DNA of 18,488 bases from Gammaproteobacteria bacterium (GTDB taxonomy: Bacteria; Pseudomonadota; Gammaproteobacteria; Chromatiales; Chromatiaceae), in contig JADWMH010000015.1 in assembly GCA_015767355.1 (NCBI GenBank), positions 1-18,488 on the forward strand, read 5' to 3'. Made by a program: the position numbers and the translations under genes. The notes beneath the pieces were generated by a model. That model was not told where the DNA came from and searched no databases. It worked only from the letters and a program-made list of their open reading frames with translations. Numbering within the stretch: the stretch's first letter is position 1; the number at the start of each line of letters is the position of its first letter. Of this stretch, positions 1 to 11,996 are shown in pieces.

Positions 1-437
1 CCATCCGCTAGGAGTTGCCGGGCGCTGTCATCAAACTCTTCGACGATGGAAAATTTTGCCTGCACCACCGGAATCACCACGAGTTGTGCAATTCGTTCGC
101 CGATTTCGACGCGAAAGCTGTCGCTGCCGCGATTCCAGCAGGAGACGAACAGCTGCCCCTGGTAGTCGGAATCGATCAAGCCGACCAGGTTGCCCAGCAC
201 GATCCCGTGTTTATGCCCAAGCCCCGATCGCGGCAAAATAACGGCGGCCAATCCGGGATCGGCAATATGGATCGCCATGCCTGTCGGAATCAGCTCGGTC
301 TGCCCCGGTTTCAGATCTATAGGGGCATCCAGCATGGCGCGCAGGTCCATCCCTGCAGACCCGCCTGTCGCATGGCTCGGGAGTGGGAATTCTTCGCCCA
401 GTCTTGAATCAAGGATTTTCAGTTCCAGTTCGTGCAT
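1..437 (-). CDS. dut: dUTP diphosphatase (dUTPase), 3' end beyond window
   Basis: Hydrolyses dUTP to dUMP and pyrophosphate, keeping uracil out of DNA and supplying dUMP for thymidylate synthesis; cytoplasmic homotrimer. My translation of the minus strand gives 145 residues before the edge, close to E. coli Dut throughout (about 151 residues in that protein). Visible motifs in order: ATGGSAGMDLRA (motif I, residues 23-34), PRSGLGHKHG (II), GLIDSDYQGQL (III) and GERIAQLV (IV). The start is the ATG at 437 (MHELELKILD), matching the E. coli start; an in-frame GTG at 449 is an alternative. It begins inside the last codons of coaBC (29-bp overlap, different frame), so translation is probably coupled. 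Odd point: after FDDSAR the reading frame gives QLLADG where the family has the glycine-rich motif V (RGxGGFG); see findings. Confidence 0.95.
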   Translation of the reverse strand, partial: MHELELKILDSRLGEEFPLPSHATGGSAGMDLRAMLDAPIDLKPGQTELIPTGMAIHIADPGLAAVILPRSGLGHKHGIVLGNLVGLIDSDYQGQLFVSCWNRGSDSFRVEIGERIAQLVVIPVVQAKFSIVEEFDDSARQLLAD

Positions 438-1626
438 AAAAATGTTCACTCATTAATGTGATTAATTGTCTCGCCAGGCGCAGCTTGTCTGCGAGCGGCA
501 ACTGCTGCTGGCCACCCTCCCAGAAAACGCTGAGGGCATTCTCTGAACTTTCAAAACCTCCCTCTTCAGCGCCGACAAGGTTGGCCGCGATCATATCGAT
601 GCGCTTGCTGATGCGCTTCTGCTGCGCATACTCATCGAGGCACTCGGTTTCTGCTGCAAAACCGACTGTATAGGGTCCATCCTCGAGCGCCGCGACATCG
701 GCAAGAATATCCGGGTTGCGAATCAACTCGATAGTTAACTGTTCACCGCTCTTCTTGATTTTCTCTGTAGCAGATTTCTGCGGGCGATAATCAGCGACCG
801 CTGCGGTTGCCACGAACAGATCGCATGGCGTCACCCTCTGCATCACTGCCTCATGCATCTGCAGCGCCGACTCAACATCGACACGCGTCACCCCCCGGGG
901 AGTTTTCATGGAGACCGGCCCCGCCACCAGCGTCACCTGGGCGCCCTCTTCAAGCAGCGCCCGGGCAATGGCAAAACCCATGCGCCCCGAACTTCGATTG
1001 CCGATAAAACGCACCGGATCCAGCGCCTCATGTGTCGGGCCGGCTGTCACCAGCGCCCTGACTCCGGAAAACAAGCCCTTTGCAAAGTGGTCACATACTA
1101 ACTGAAACAGCTGTGCAGCTTCAAATAGTCGTCCCGGCCCAACATCTCCACACGCCTGCTCGCCTGCTGCCGGCCCCCATATCAGCGTTTGAAATCTCTT
1201 CAGGGTTTTGACGCTCTCCTGTGTCGCCGGATTTGCCCACATCTGTTGATTCATCGCCGGCGCAACAGCAACAGGCGCTTTGGTTGCTGCACACAGGGTT
1301 GTCAGCAGGTCATCCGCCCTGCCCCCGGCCAGACGCGCAATAAAATCCGCAGTCGCAGGAGCCACCACCACCAGATCGGCCCAGCGGGCCAGCTCGATAT
1401 GCCCCATGGCCGCCTCATGCGCAGAATCAAACAGATCCGTATACACTGGCCTGCCAGTCAGCGCCTCAAAGGTGAGAGGCGCCACGAAGCGCGTAGCGGC
1501 TTGTGTCATTACCACCTGCACCTCCGCACCGGCCTTTACCAGCAGACGGGCAAGTTCAGCTGCCTTGTAAGCGGCAATTCCGCCGGTCACACCCAGCAGC
1601 AAATGGCGGCTTGTCAACTTCATCAA
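409..1626 (-). CDS. coaBC: Bifunctional phosphopantothenoylcysteine decarboxylase / phosphopantothenate-cysteine ligase
   Basis: Catalyses two consecutive steps of coenzyme A synthesis: CTP-dependent joining of 4'-phosphopantothenate to cysteine (CoaB, C-terminal half), then FMN-dependent decarboxylation to 4'-phosphopantetheine (CoaC, N-terminal half). Length is 405 residues, normal for Dfp. The CoaC half (about 1-185) shows the flavoprotein start LLGVTGGIAAYK, catalytic His76 in HIELARWADL, PAMNxxMW with Asn126, and Cys159 in ACGDVGPGR. The CoaB half (about 190-400) shows VTAGPTHEALDPVRFIGNRSSGRMG and AAVADYRP followed by KIKK. Two ATGs are adjacent (1626 and 1623) behind a GAGAG ribosome-binding site; starting at the second makes the catalytic residues His75, Asn125 and Cys158, the E. 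coli numbering. The 3' end overlaps dut, the usual partner in proteobacteria. Confidence 0.97.
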   Translation of the reverse strand: MMKLTSRHLLLGVTGGIAAYKAAELARLLVKAGAEVQVVMTQAATRFVAPLTFEALTGRPVYTDLFDSAHEAAMGHIELARWADLVVVAPATADFIARLAGGRADDLLTTLCAATKAPVAVAPAMNQQMWANPATQESVKTLKRFQTLIWGPAAGEQACGDVGPGRLFEAAQLFQLVCDHFAKGLFSGVRALVTAGPTHEALDPVRFIGNRSSGRMGFAIARALLEEGAQVTLVAGPVSMKTPRGVTRVDVESALQMHEAVMQRVTPCDLFVATAAVADYRPQKSATEKIKKSGEQLTIELIRNPDILADVAALEDGPYTVGFAAETECLDEYAQQKRISKRIDMIAANLVGAEEGGFESSENALSVFWEGGQQQLPLADKLRLARQLITLMSEHFYARTGTENP

Positions 1627-1730
1627 TTCTCTCTACCCGGTGATTGAAACAGATCAGGATATGCCTATCAGCTAATAATAGCCGATAACAAGAAGGTGAT
1701 CATCCCTACCATGAGGCTGCTCCCCCGATA

Positions 1731-1804
1731 TCTCGCGGTCAGAAGACCGGCTCCTACGCCAGATGCCAGCAACATGTGTGGGAGCGGTCTTCTGAGCGTG
1801 ATAG
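1731..1804. repeat. Dispersed palindromic repeat, family A, copy 1
   Basis: An imperfect inverted repeat: the left arm (1731-1757, containing CGGTCAGAAGACCGGCTCC) pairs with the right arm (1778-1804, GGGAGCGGTCTTCTGAGCG) around a loop of about 20 bases. Both arms match those of the element at 9478-9545, although the loop sequences differ. This pattern of conserved arms and free loop is typical of REP/MITE-like intergenic elements. It lies just upstream of the possible gltB promoter. Confidence 0.85.
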
Positions 1805-1818
1805 CACGATGACAGTTA

Positions 1819-1849
1819 TTGCCCCAAAAAAGCAGAAAACTGCTATACT
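1819..1849 (+). promoter_or_regulatory. Possible sigma70 promoter for gltB
   Basis: A -10-like TATACT at 1844-1849 lies 19 bases after a -35-like TTGCCC at 1819-1824. The -10 box is good; the spacer is longer than the ideal 17 and the -35 box is partial. It points towards gltB, whose start is about 250 bases downstream. This is a sequence match only. Confidence 0.35.
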
Positions 1850-1933
1850 GTGCGGCCTTTTGTTCGCCCTATTCCGGCATTTTTCTTGTTGTTTAATCCG
1901 GACCTGGCGATGACAGAATTAGTAAAAAATTAT

Positions 1934-2065
1934 AGGTACTTGCGTAATTCCAAAATACGTCATTCCGGCGAAGGCCGGAATCCATAGAATCAACCACTTA
2001 CTGATCAAGACAAATGGATTCCGCCTAAAAGCATTCCGGAATCACGGGGTTTTGCAAGCACCACT
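1934..2065. repeat. Dispersed MITE-like repeat, family B, short copy (132 bp)
   Basis: This element shares its outer segments with the longer copy at 13960-14149. Its ends are imperfect inverted repeats (AGGTACTTGCG at the left; the complement of the right end reads AGTGGTGCTTGCA). Internally there is an 8-bp hairpin ATTCCGGC/GCCGGAAT (1962-1981, loop GAAG), a GGAATCCAT/ATGGATTCC pair (1977-1985 and 2014-2022) and a perfect palindrome ATTCCGGAAT (2033-2042). It is flanked by the 7-bp direct repeat AAATTAT (1927-1933 and 2066-2072), which may be a target-site duplication. It carries no reading frame for a transposase, so any movement would have needed help in trans. Confidence 0.85.
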
Positions 2066-2101
2066 AAATTATTTGATAGACACAGTATAACGAGATTTGT
2101 A

Positions 2102-6670
<4,569 letters not shown>

Positions 6671-6681
6671 GGGGTAAAACA

Positions 6682-8133
6682 ATGGGAAAACCAACAGGTT
6701 TTATGGAATTCAAGCGTCTGGACCGCCATTACGCGCCAGTCGCACAGCGCTTGCAGGACTTCCATGAGTTCGTCATTCCACTCGCAGAGAGTGAACTCAG
6801 CACCCAGGGCGCGCGCTGCATGGATTGCGGGATTCCATTCTGCCATCAGGGCTGCCCGGTCAACAATCTCATCCCCGACTGGAACGACCTGGTCTATCAT
6901 GGCCTGTGGTGTGAAGCCCTGGATGTGCTGCACAGCACCAACAACTTCCCTGAAGTGACCGGACGCATCTGCCCGGCGCCCTGCCAGGAGTCCTGCACAC
7001 TCAATATCCAGGATATGCCGGTCACTATCAAGACCATCGAATGCGCCATCGTCGACAAGGGGTGGGAACAGGGGTGGATCAAACCCGAGATTGCCGAACA
7101 CAAGAGCGGCAAAAAAGTGGCCGTGGTCGGCTCGGGTCCTGCCGGCATGGCCTGCTCGCAGCAGCTGGCGCGCGCCGGTCATGACGTCGTGCTGTTCGAG
7201 AAGGAGCCGCGCATCGGCGGGCTGATGCGCTTCGGCATCCCGGACTACAAACTCGACAAGAGCCTGCTGGAGAGACGCGAGCAGCAGATGCGGGCAGAGG
7301 GGGTCGATTTCAGGGCCAATACCCATATCGGAACAGACATCTCCGCCTCACAACTGCTGGAAGAGTACGACGCCGTGGTTCTCAGCGGAGGCTCCGAGCA
7401 GCCGCGCGATCTTGAAGTTCCCGGGCGTGACCTCGACGGCATCTACTTTGCGATGGATTTCCTCAAGGCCAACACCAAGTGGGTGCAGGGCATCCATGGC
7501 GAGGAGCAGATCATCTCGGCAAAGGGGAAGCATGTCGTCGTCATCGGCGGTGGCGATACCGGCTCCGACTGCATCGGCACATCGACGCGTCACGGCGCCG
7601 CATCAGTCACCCAGATCGAGATCCTGCCACAGCCCCCCGAGCATGAGGACAAAGGGCTGACATGGCCGGACTGGCCCAACAAAATGCGCACATCCACCTC
7701 CCAGGAGGAGGGCTGCGCGCGCATGTGGTCGGTCGCAACCAAAAACTTTGTCGACGACGGCAACGGCAATCTCAAGGGCGTCGAATGCGTCAAGGTCGAG
7801 TGGAACAAAGATGAGAGCGGCAATTGGCAGATGAGCGAAGTGGAAGGCTCGGAATTTGATCTGCGCGCCGATATCGTCACCCTGGCGATGGGTTTTCTGC
7901 ATCCGGTGCATGAAGGCATGCTCGAACAACTTGGCGTCGAGAAGGATGGCCGTGGCAACGTACAGGGAACTACTGAGGGCGACAAAGCCTACTATACCTC
8001 CGTCGACAAGCTTTTCGCAGCCGGCGACATGCGCCGCGGCCAGTCGCTGGTGGTGTGGGCTATTCGCGAAGGACGCCAGTGCGCCCGTTCCGTGGATCAG
8101 TACCTGATGGGCTACACTGACCTGCCGCGTTAA
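6682..8133 (+). CDS. gltD: Glutamate synthase (NADPH), small (beta) subunit
   Basis: Takes electrons from NADPH through FAD and iron-sulfur clusters and passes them to the GltB subunit for reductive glutamate formation. It has 483 residues, close to the usual length. The N-terminus carries two cysteine sets for [4Fe-4S] clusters (Cys46, Cys49, Cys54, Cys58 and Cys97, Cys101, Cys105). The FAD-binding motif is GSGPAG (150-155) and the NADPH-binding motif is GGGDTG (289-294); the C-terminus has the FAD-contacting AAGDMRRGQSLVVWAI segment. It lies 11 bases after gltB, with a GGGG ribosome-binding site ahead of the ATG, so the two are certainly one operon. No hairpin terminator is visible before the next gene. 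Confidence 0.98.
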   Translation: MGKPTGFMEFKRLDRHYAPVAQRLQDFHEFVIPLAESELSTQGARCMDCGIPFCHQGCPVNNLIPDWNDLVYHGLWCEALDVLHSTNNFPEVTGRICPAPCQESCTLNIQDMPVTIKTIECAIVDKGWEQGWIKPEIAEHKSGKKVAVVGSGPAGMACSQQLARAGHDVVLFEKEPRIGGLMRFGIPDYKLDKSLLERREQQMRAEGVDFRANTHIGTDISASQLLEEYDAVVLSGGSEQPRDLEVPGRDLDGIYFAMDFLKANTKWVQGIHGEEQIISAKGKHVVVIGGGDTGSDCIGTSTRHGAASVTQIEILPQPPEHEDKGLTWPDWPNKMRTSTSQEEGCARMWSVATKNFVDDGNGNLKGVECVKVEWNKDESGNWQMSEVEGSEFDLRADIVTLAMGFLHPVHEGMLEQLGVEKDGRGNVQGTTEGDKAYYTSVDKLFAAGDMRRGQSLVVWAIREGRQCARSVDQYLMGYTDLPR

Positions 8134-8197
8134 TTTGCTCTTGATATTTGAGACAATGGCTCATACCGAAATACAAGACTATGCCACGGACAACTGA

Positions 8198-8992
8198 ATG
8201 AACAACGATTCTGAACTCTACGAAGTCCCTCCTCCGGAATCCAATCCCGACCGCATTCCCGGAAAATTCCGGGATCCGGTCGGCGTCCCCGCATCCCATG
8301 CTGTCGCCTGGGTTCTCATGAGCTGGGAATATTTCAAAAAAGCGCCTACAGCCTGGATTGCCGTCACCATTATCTGGGTTGGCGGCAGCCTGTTGCTCTC
8401 ATTGATCCCGCTGGCATCCATGCTGGTGAACCTCGTCTTTCCGGTCCTGGTTGCCGGCATGATGCTGGGCTGTGCAGCCATCGAACGTGGAGAGACATTT
8501 ACAGTCTCGCATCTCTTCGACGGTTTCAGACTGCCGCAAAGAGGACGCCTGATCACCCTTGGCGCTTTCAATATCGTCATTACCCTGGTCGCCATCATGT
8601 TGATCGGTATTCTGTTTTCCATGCTTGTCGGCGGCAGCTCGGATATCACCGATCCGCAGGAGTTGCAGGCTGCGATTATGGGCGATGAAACCTCCGGCCT
8701 GCTGTTACTGTTAATATTGATGGCGCTGCTTCTGCCGGTCATGATGGCATTCTGGTTCGCCCCGCTGCTGATCGCCATTGACAACAAACAGGTCGTTGAG
8801 GCATTGAAGTTCAGCTTCAGCGCCTGCCTGAGAAATGCCTGGCCCCTGCTAGTTTACGGGCTGCTGTTTCTACCCCTCTTCATCCTCTCCTTTGTTCTCA
8901 TGGGGCTAGGCTTCCTGGTCGTGATACCAATGATCTATGCATCCCTCTACGCCTCCTACAAAGATATTTTTCACGAATCCGGGATAGAGTGA
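8198..8992 (+). CDS. BPSS1780-family integral membrane protein of unknown function
   Basis: A 264-residue polytopic membrane protein. The soluble N-terminus (about 1-50) is rich in proline and charged residues. It is followed by about five or six hydrophobic segments, roughly at 53-71, 73-92, 119-144, 167-194, 213-233 and 234-252. The pattern of a tryptophan-containing stretch, a P-T-A-W-I entry to the first helix, an IPLAS...PVLVAGMM segment and a LFDGF motif resembles the BPSS1780 family, whose function is unknown; I assign the family from memory of these motifs. There is no signal peptide. It begins 64 bases after gltD on the same strand with a weak ACGGA ribosome-binding site, so it could be read through from gltBD or have its own promoter. 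Confidence 0.85.
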   Translation: MNNDSELYEVPPPESNPDRIPGKFRDPVGVPASHAVAWVLMSWEYFKKAPTAWIAVTIIWVGGSLLLSLIPLASMLVNLVFPVLVAGMMLGCAAIERGETFTVSHLFDGFRLPQRGRLITLGAFNIVITLVAIMLIGILFSMLVGGSSDITDPQELQAAIMGDETSGLLLLLILMALLLPVMMAFWFAPLLIAIDNKQVVEALKFSFSACLRNAWPLLVYGLLFLPLFILSFVLMGLGFLVVIPMIYASLYASYKDIFHESGIE

Positions 8993-9009
8993 TACAAGAG
9001 CGCACACAG

Positions 9010-9471
9010 ATGAACAATGCCATCAAGTTATCCGATCTCGTTCAAACCATGGAATCACAGGACGATGAGAGTGAACTCTTCGTCAACAGCCGCACTGGTG
9101 AGATTCTGATCTTCAGTGAAGAGGAGATCATTATTGCAGAAGGCGGGGATGATCCGGCTCGCTTCCCGCAGTGGCAGCGCGAAATCATCGAACTCGCCAA
9201 CGAAGCTCTCGACAGTGACGACTTTATCGAGATGGGCGCTGCGCATGAGATCGATGACTATGCAATGATGCGTGATTTCTGCGACTCAATCTCCGATGCA
9301 GTGATCTCCGACCAACTCCATGCATCCATCAGGGGGCGCGGTGCTTTTCACCATTTCCGCAAGAATGTCGAAGGACTCGAGCTGATGGAGCAGTGGCTTG
9401 CATTCAAACACGAAGCCTACAAAAAAGCCGCCATCGCGTGGTGTGAAGAGAACAACTTCAACTACAGTTGA
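9010..9471 (+). CDS. UPF0158 family protein
   Basis: A 153-residue acidic soluble protein resembling UPF0158, a family without a known biochemical role. The start MNNAIKLSDLVQTMESQDDESELFVNSRTG and the later block with FRxFIEMG-like and GAFHHFRKNVEG segments are characteristic; the end (WCEENNFNYS) also fits. I prefer the ATG at 9010, preceded by AAGAG about 9 bases upstream. An in-frame GTG at 8989 overlaps the stop of the membrane-protein gene (GTGA) and would add seven residues. The tight spacing suggests co-transcription with the membrane protein. The gene ends in a repeat that also separates it from the convergent xerC. Confidence 0.85.
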   Translation: MNNAIKLSDLVQTMESQDDESELFVNSRTGEILIFSEEEIIIAEGGDDPARFPQWQREIIELANEALDSDDFIEMGAAHEIDDYAMMRDFCDSISDAVISDQLHASIRGRGAFHHFRKNVEGLELMEQWLAFKHEAYKKAAIAWCEENNFNYS

Positions 9472-9477
9472 CTGGCA

Positions 9478-9545
9478 TCTCGCGGTCAGAAGACCGCTCC
9501 TACGATGCGGAAAAGTGGCATGGAAGCGATCTTCTGACCGCGATA
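9478..9545. repeat. Dispersed palindromic repeat, family A, copy 2
   Basis: Imperfect inverted repeat with left arm 9478-9503 (CGCGGTCAGAAGACCGCTCC inside it) and right arm 9521-9545 (AGCGATCTTCTGACCGCG). The arms match those at 1731-1804; the loops do not. It fills nearly all of the 88-bp gap between the convergent UPF0158 gene and xerC. A strong hairpin here could act as a two-way transcription terminator, although no clear run of T follows either arm. Confidence 0.87.
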
Positions 9546-9559
9546 TTGTGCATTAACAA

Positions 9560-10483
9560 TCACTCCTGTGACTTCCTGCGCTTGCGCGCTCTCGGATGCG
9601 CTTTGTCATACACCTGCGCCAGGTGCTGGAAATCGAGATGGGTATAGATCTGGGTGGTGCTGATATCGGCATGCCCTAGCAACTCCTGTACGGCGCGCAA
9701 ATCACCGGATGACTCCAGCAGATGGCTGGCGAACGAGTGGCGCAGCATGTGCGGATGCAGGTGTTGTGCCAGGCCCTGCTGCTGTGCACGGTATGCCAGG
9801 CGCTGCTGTACCGTTCGCGGACTGATGCGCGCGCCGCGCTTGCTGACAAACAGCGCCTGCTCCTGAGTGGATGCAAACTGGGAGCGCGCTTTCAACCAGG
9901 CATCCAGGGCATTGCGGGCCATGCCGCCTACCGGAACCCGTCGTGTTTTGGCCCCTTTTCCGGTCACCTCCAGTTGATCACCAACGGCAGGCAAATCCCC
10001 CACATTCAGTGACACCAGTTCAGCGAGACGCAACCCGGAAGAGTAGAAGAGCTCCATCATGGCGCGATCTCGCAGCAACAGTGGATCGCTTCCATCCATA
10101 TGCAGCAGTTGGGCCACCTCGTCAGCATCAGCCAGATGAGGCAACGGGCGCTTCACCTTTGGGGCGCGCACTCCCTCTGCTGGATTTCGCATTGCCTTCC
10201 CCTCCCGAAGCAGATATCGATAGAAACAGCGCAGACTGGAGAGCTGCCGCTGCAGGCTTTTTCCGCCAATCCCATCGCGGTGACGGCTGGCAATCCATGC
10301 CCGCACCTGGTGTTGATGAATCTGTGGCCAGCGTATCTGTTCACTGGAGGGCTGTTGTTGCTGCAGCCACGCGGAGAACTGCTTCAGATCCCGTCGGTAG
10401 CTCTCCAGCGTGGCCGGCGAGAGGCGTCGTTCATAGCGGATATGATCAAAAAATGCGGCGATCAGGTCAGCATCGTGGCTCAT
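9560..10483 (-). CDS. xerC: Site-specific tyrosine recombinase XerC
   Basis: With XerD, resolves chromosome dimers by recombination at dif. Its 307 residues are normal for XerC. The N-terminal SAM-like DNA-binding domain spans about 5-95 and the catalytic domain about 110-300. The complete active-site set is visible: Arg152 (SGLRLAEL), Lys176 (TGKGAK), His245 and Arg248 (HMLRHSFASH), His271 (LGHADIST) and the nucleophile Tyr280 (IYTH). The start overlaps the stop of the upstream yigA gene by 4 bases (ATGA) and has no strong ribosome-binding site of its own, so translation is probably coupled. XerC rather than a phage integrase is supported by length and by the dapF-yigA neighbourhood, which is the same as in E. 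coli. Confidence 0.96.
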   Translation of the reverse strand: MSHDADLIAAFFDHIRYERRLSPATLESYRRDLKQFSAWLQQQQPSSEQIRWPQIHQHQVRAWIASRHRDGIGGKSLQRQLSSLRCFYRYLLREGKAMRNPAEGVRAPKVKRPLPHLADADEVAQLLHMDGSDPLLLRDRAMMELFYSSGLRLAELVSLNVGDLPAVGDQLEVTGKGAKTRRVPVGGMARNALDAWLKARSQFASTQEQALFVSKRGARISPRTVQQRLAYRAQQQGLAQHLHPHMLRHSFASHLLESSGDLRAVQELLGHADISTTQIYTHLDFQHLAQVYDKAHPRARKRRKSQE

Positions 10484-11163
10484 GCTTCGGCAGAGATGCG
10501 TGCCAGTGAGTGACTGACCAGGCCACCGAGGCGCTGCAGAAAACCGGTATCCTTGCCGGGATGAAAACGCTGCGCATCGCGGCTGCCGATTGCGAGGATG
10601 CCCCTGGTGTGCTTATGCTCCAGCGGGATCAATGCGGCGGAACCGGTCTCTGCAGCCAGTGAGCCAAACAGATATTCCAGCTGCTCTTTGTTCAAAGCCC
10701 CGCACTTTGGTTTTCCATGCTGCAAAAAATCGGCAAACATCAGCGAGGCAGGCTGCCCTTCATTGACAGCCTTCTCCATATTATCATCGGCAAACAGACG
10801 CAGCTCCACAGCATCCGCAGCGAACTGTTCACGCAGATCGTCGAGCAGAATATCCATCAAACTTTCAAGATCATGACTCTCGATCAACATCAGCGTCAAA
10901 TCATAGAGGCGCTGATTGAGGCTCTCATTGTCGCGGGCAACCCCGATCAACTCCTCAAGCTGAGCACGATACTCATCCGCCCTGCGTCTCAACAGCATGA
11001 CCTGGCGTTGAATCAGAGAGATGCTTCCCCCGCCGGCGTCATGGGAGATTTTCATTTCCGACAACAATCCGGGGTGACGTTCAAAATAGTCACTATGGCT
11101 TTCTAAATACTCCCCGATTTCGACTTCAAACTGCTCATCAATCAATACTTTTTCTTTTGTCAT
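10480..11163 (-). CDS. yigA: DUF484 family protein (YigA-like)
   Basis: A 227-residue soluble protein of unknown biochemical role, belonging to DUF484. The N-terminal helical part (about 10-90) includes the family's YLESHSDYFERHPGLL block and an RQVMLLRRRADEYRAQLEEL stretch likely to form a coiled coil. The rest (about 95-225) looks like a GAF-type fold with SAALIPLEHKHTRGILAIGSRDAQRFHPG near the end. It overlaps dapF and xerC by 4 bases each (ATGA), the same gene order as E. coli dapF-yigA-xerC. Conservation of that order suggests a link to XerC or to cell-wall synthesis, but this is inference from context. Confidence 0.93.
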   Translation of the reverse strand: MTKEKVLIDEQFEVEIGEYLESHSDYFERHPGLLSEMKISHDAGGGSISLIQRQVMLLRRRADEYRAQLEELIGVARDNESLNQRLYDLTLMLIESHDLESLMDILLDDLREQFAADAVELRLFADDNMEKAVNEGQPASLMFADFLQHGKPKCGALNKEQLEYLFGSLAAETGSAALIPLEHKHTRGILAIGSRDAQRFHPGKDTGFLQRLGGLVSHSLARISAEA

Positions 11164-11990
11164 AAGTCGATCATTCCTTCAAAAACAGTAACAGCAGGAC
11201 CTGTCATCCACACGGGATTATCATCACCATTCCAGCTTATCACAAGCTCACCGCCACGCACCTTTACAATCACTCTCTCATCGAGAAGTCCACGCTGAAT
11301 ACCGGACACCACAGCCGCGCAGGCTCCGCTACCACAGGCGAGTGTCTCACCCGCACCTCTCTCATAGACGCGCAGTGCAATCTCTGAGCGCGACAGCACC
11401 TGCATGAAACCGGCATTGACGCGCTGTGGAAACAGTGCATGCGACTCCAACAGCGGTCCCAGCCGTTCAACATCGGCGTACGCCACATCATCGGCAAGCA
11501 TTACCGCATGCGGATTTCCCATTGAGACGATGCCGATCTGATACACATCACCATCAAGCTCGATCGGATAAGAGACAGCCTGCTGCTGCGCCTCAAATGG
11601 AATTTGCGACGGAACAAACCGTGGCACCCCCATGTCGATGCGCACAAGATCATCCGCTTCATGATAAAGGGTGATCTCCCCGGCAGCTGTCCCCACCTTC
11701 AAAGCATCCCTGGCGGAGAGCCCCTTATCCCGCACAAAGCGGGCAAAACAGCGCGCGCCATTGCCGCACTGCTCGACCTCTCCGCCATCCGAATTATAAA
11801 TGCGATAGTAAAAGTCAGTATTAGCACTGCGCGCCGCCTCAACCAGCAGCACCTGGTCGCAGCCGATGCCAAAGCGCCGATCGGCAATAAAACGAATCTG
11901 CCCGGCGCGCAACTCAAGCGGCTGATCGATGGCATTGAAGACCACAAAATCGTTGCCGAGGCCGTGCATTTTTGTAAAAGAGAGCTGCAT
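11160..11990 (-). CDS. dapF: Diaminopimelate epimerase
   Basis: Interconverts LL- and meso-diaminopimelate, the latter being needed for lysine and peptidoglycan. Its 276 residues match the E. coli enzyme (274). The protein has two pseudo-symmetric halves, each giving one catalytic cysteine: Cys75 in EQCGNGARC and Cys219 in LACGSGACA. The N-terminal FTKMHGLGNDF signature is intact. Translation starts at the ATG at 11990, 6 bases downstream of the stop of the upstream old yellow enzyme gene, with GAGG overlapping that stop as ribosome-binding site. Its own stop overlaps yigA. In E. coli the gene ahead of dapF is the small lipoprotein lptM; here it is a flavoenzyme. Confidence 0.97.
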   Translation of the reverse strand: MQLSFTKMHGLGNDFVVFNAIDQPLELRAGQIRFIADRRFGIGCDQVLLVEAARSANTDFYYRIYNSDGGEVEQCGNGARCFARFVRDKGLSARDALKVGTAAGEITLYHEADDLVRIDMGVPRFVPSQIPFEAQQQAVSYPIELDGDVYQIGIVSMGNPHAVMLADDVAYADVERLGPLLESHALFPQRVNAGFMQVLSRSEIALRVYERGAGETLACGSGACAAVVSGIQRGLLDERVIVKVRGGELVISWNGDDNPVWMTGPAVTVFEGMIDL

Positions 11991-11996
11991 ATTGCC

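Larger units (their letters stand above)
1627..2101. other. Intergenic region between coaBC and gltB
   Basis: This 475-bp gap separates two divergent genes and contains no convincing coding sequence in either direction. It holds, left to right, an imperfect hairpin repeat (1731-1804), a possible promoter pointing at gltB (1819-1849) and a second, more complex repeat (1934-2065) between that promoter and the gltB start. The untranslated leader implied by this promoter would be about 245 bases and would include the second repeat. No riboswitch or small RNA could be recognised. Confidence 0.6.

Noticed and set aside
15..407. A 130-codon plus-strand open frame at the left edge
   Set aside because: Opposite strand of dut, whose motifs I to IV are intact.
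2086..2091. TATAAC just ahead of gltB as a -10 box
   Set aside because: No -35 at a suitable distance (TTGCAA is 28 bases away), and the transcript would leave almost no leader for ribosome binding.
8989..9009. GTG start for the UPF0158 gene overlapping the upstream stop
   Set aside because: Possible, but the ATG at 9010 has a better ribosome-binding site and matches the family N-terminus more naturally. Kept as an alternative in the entry.
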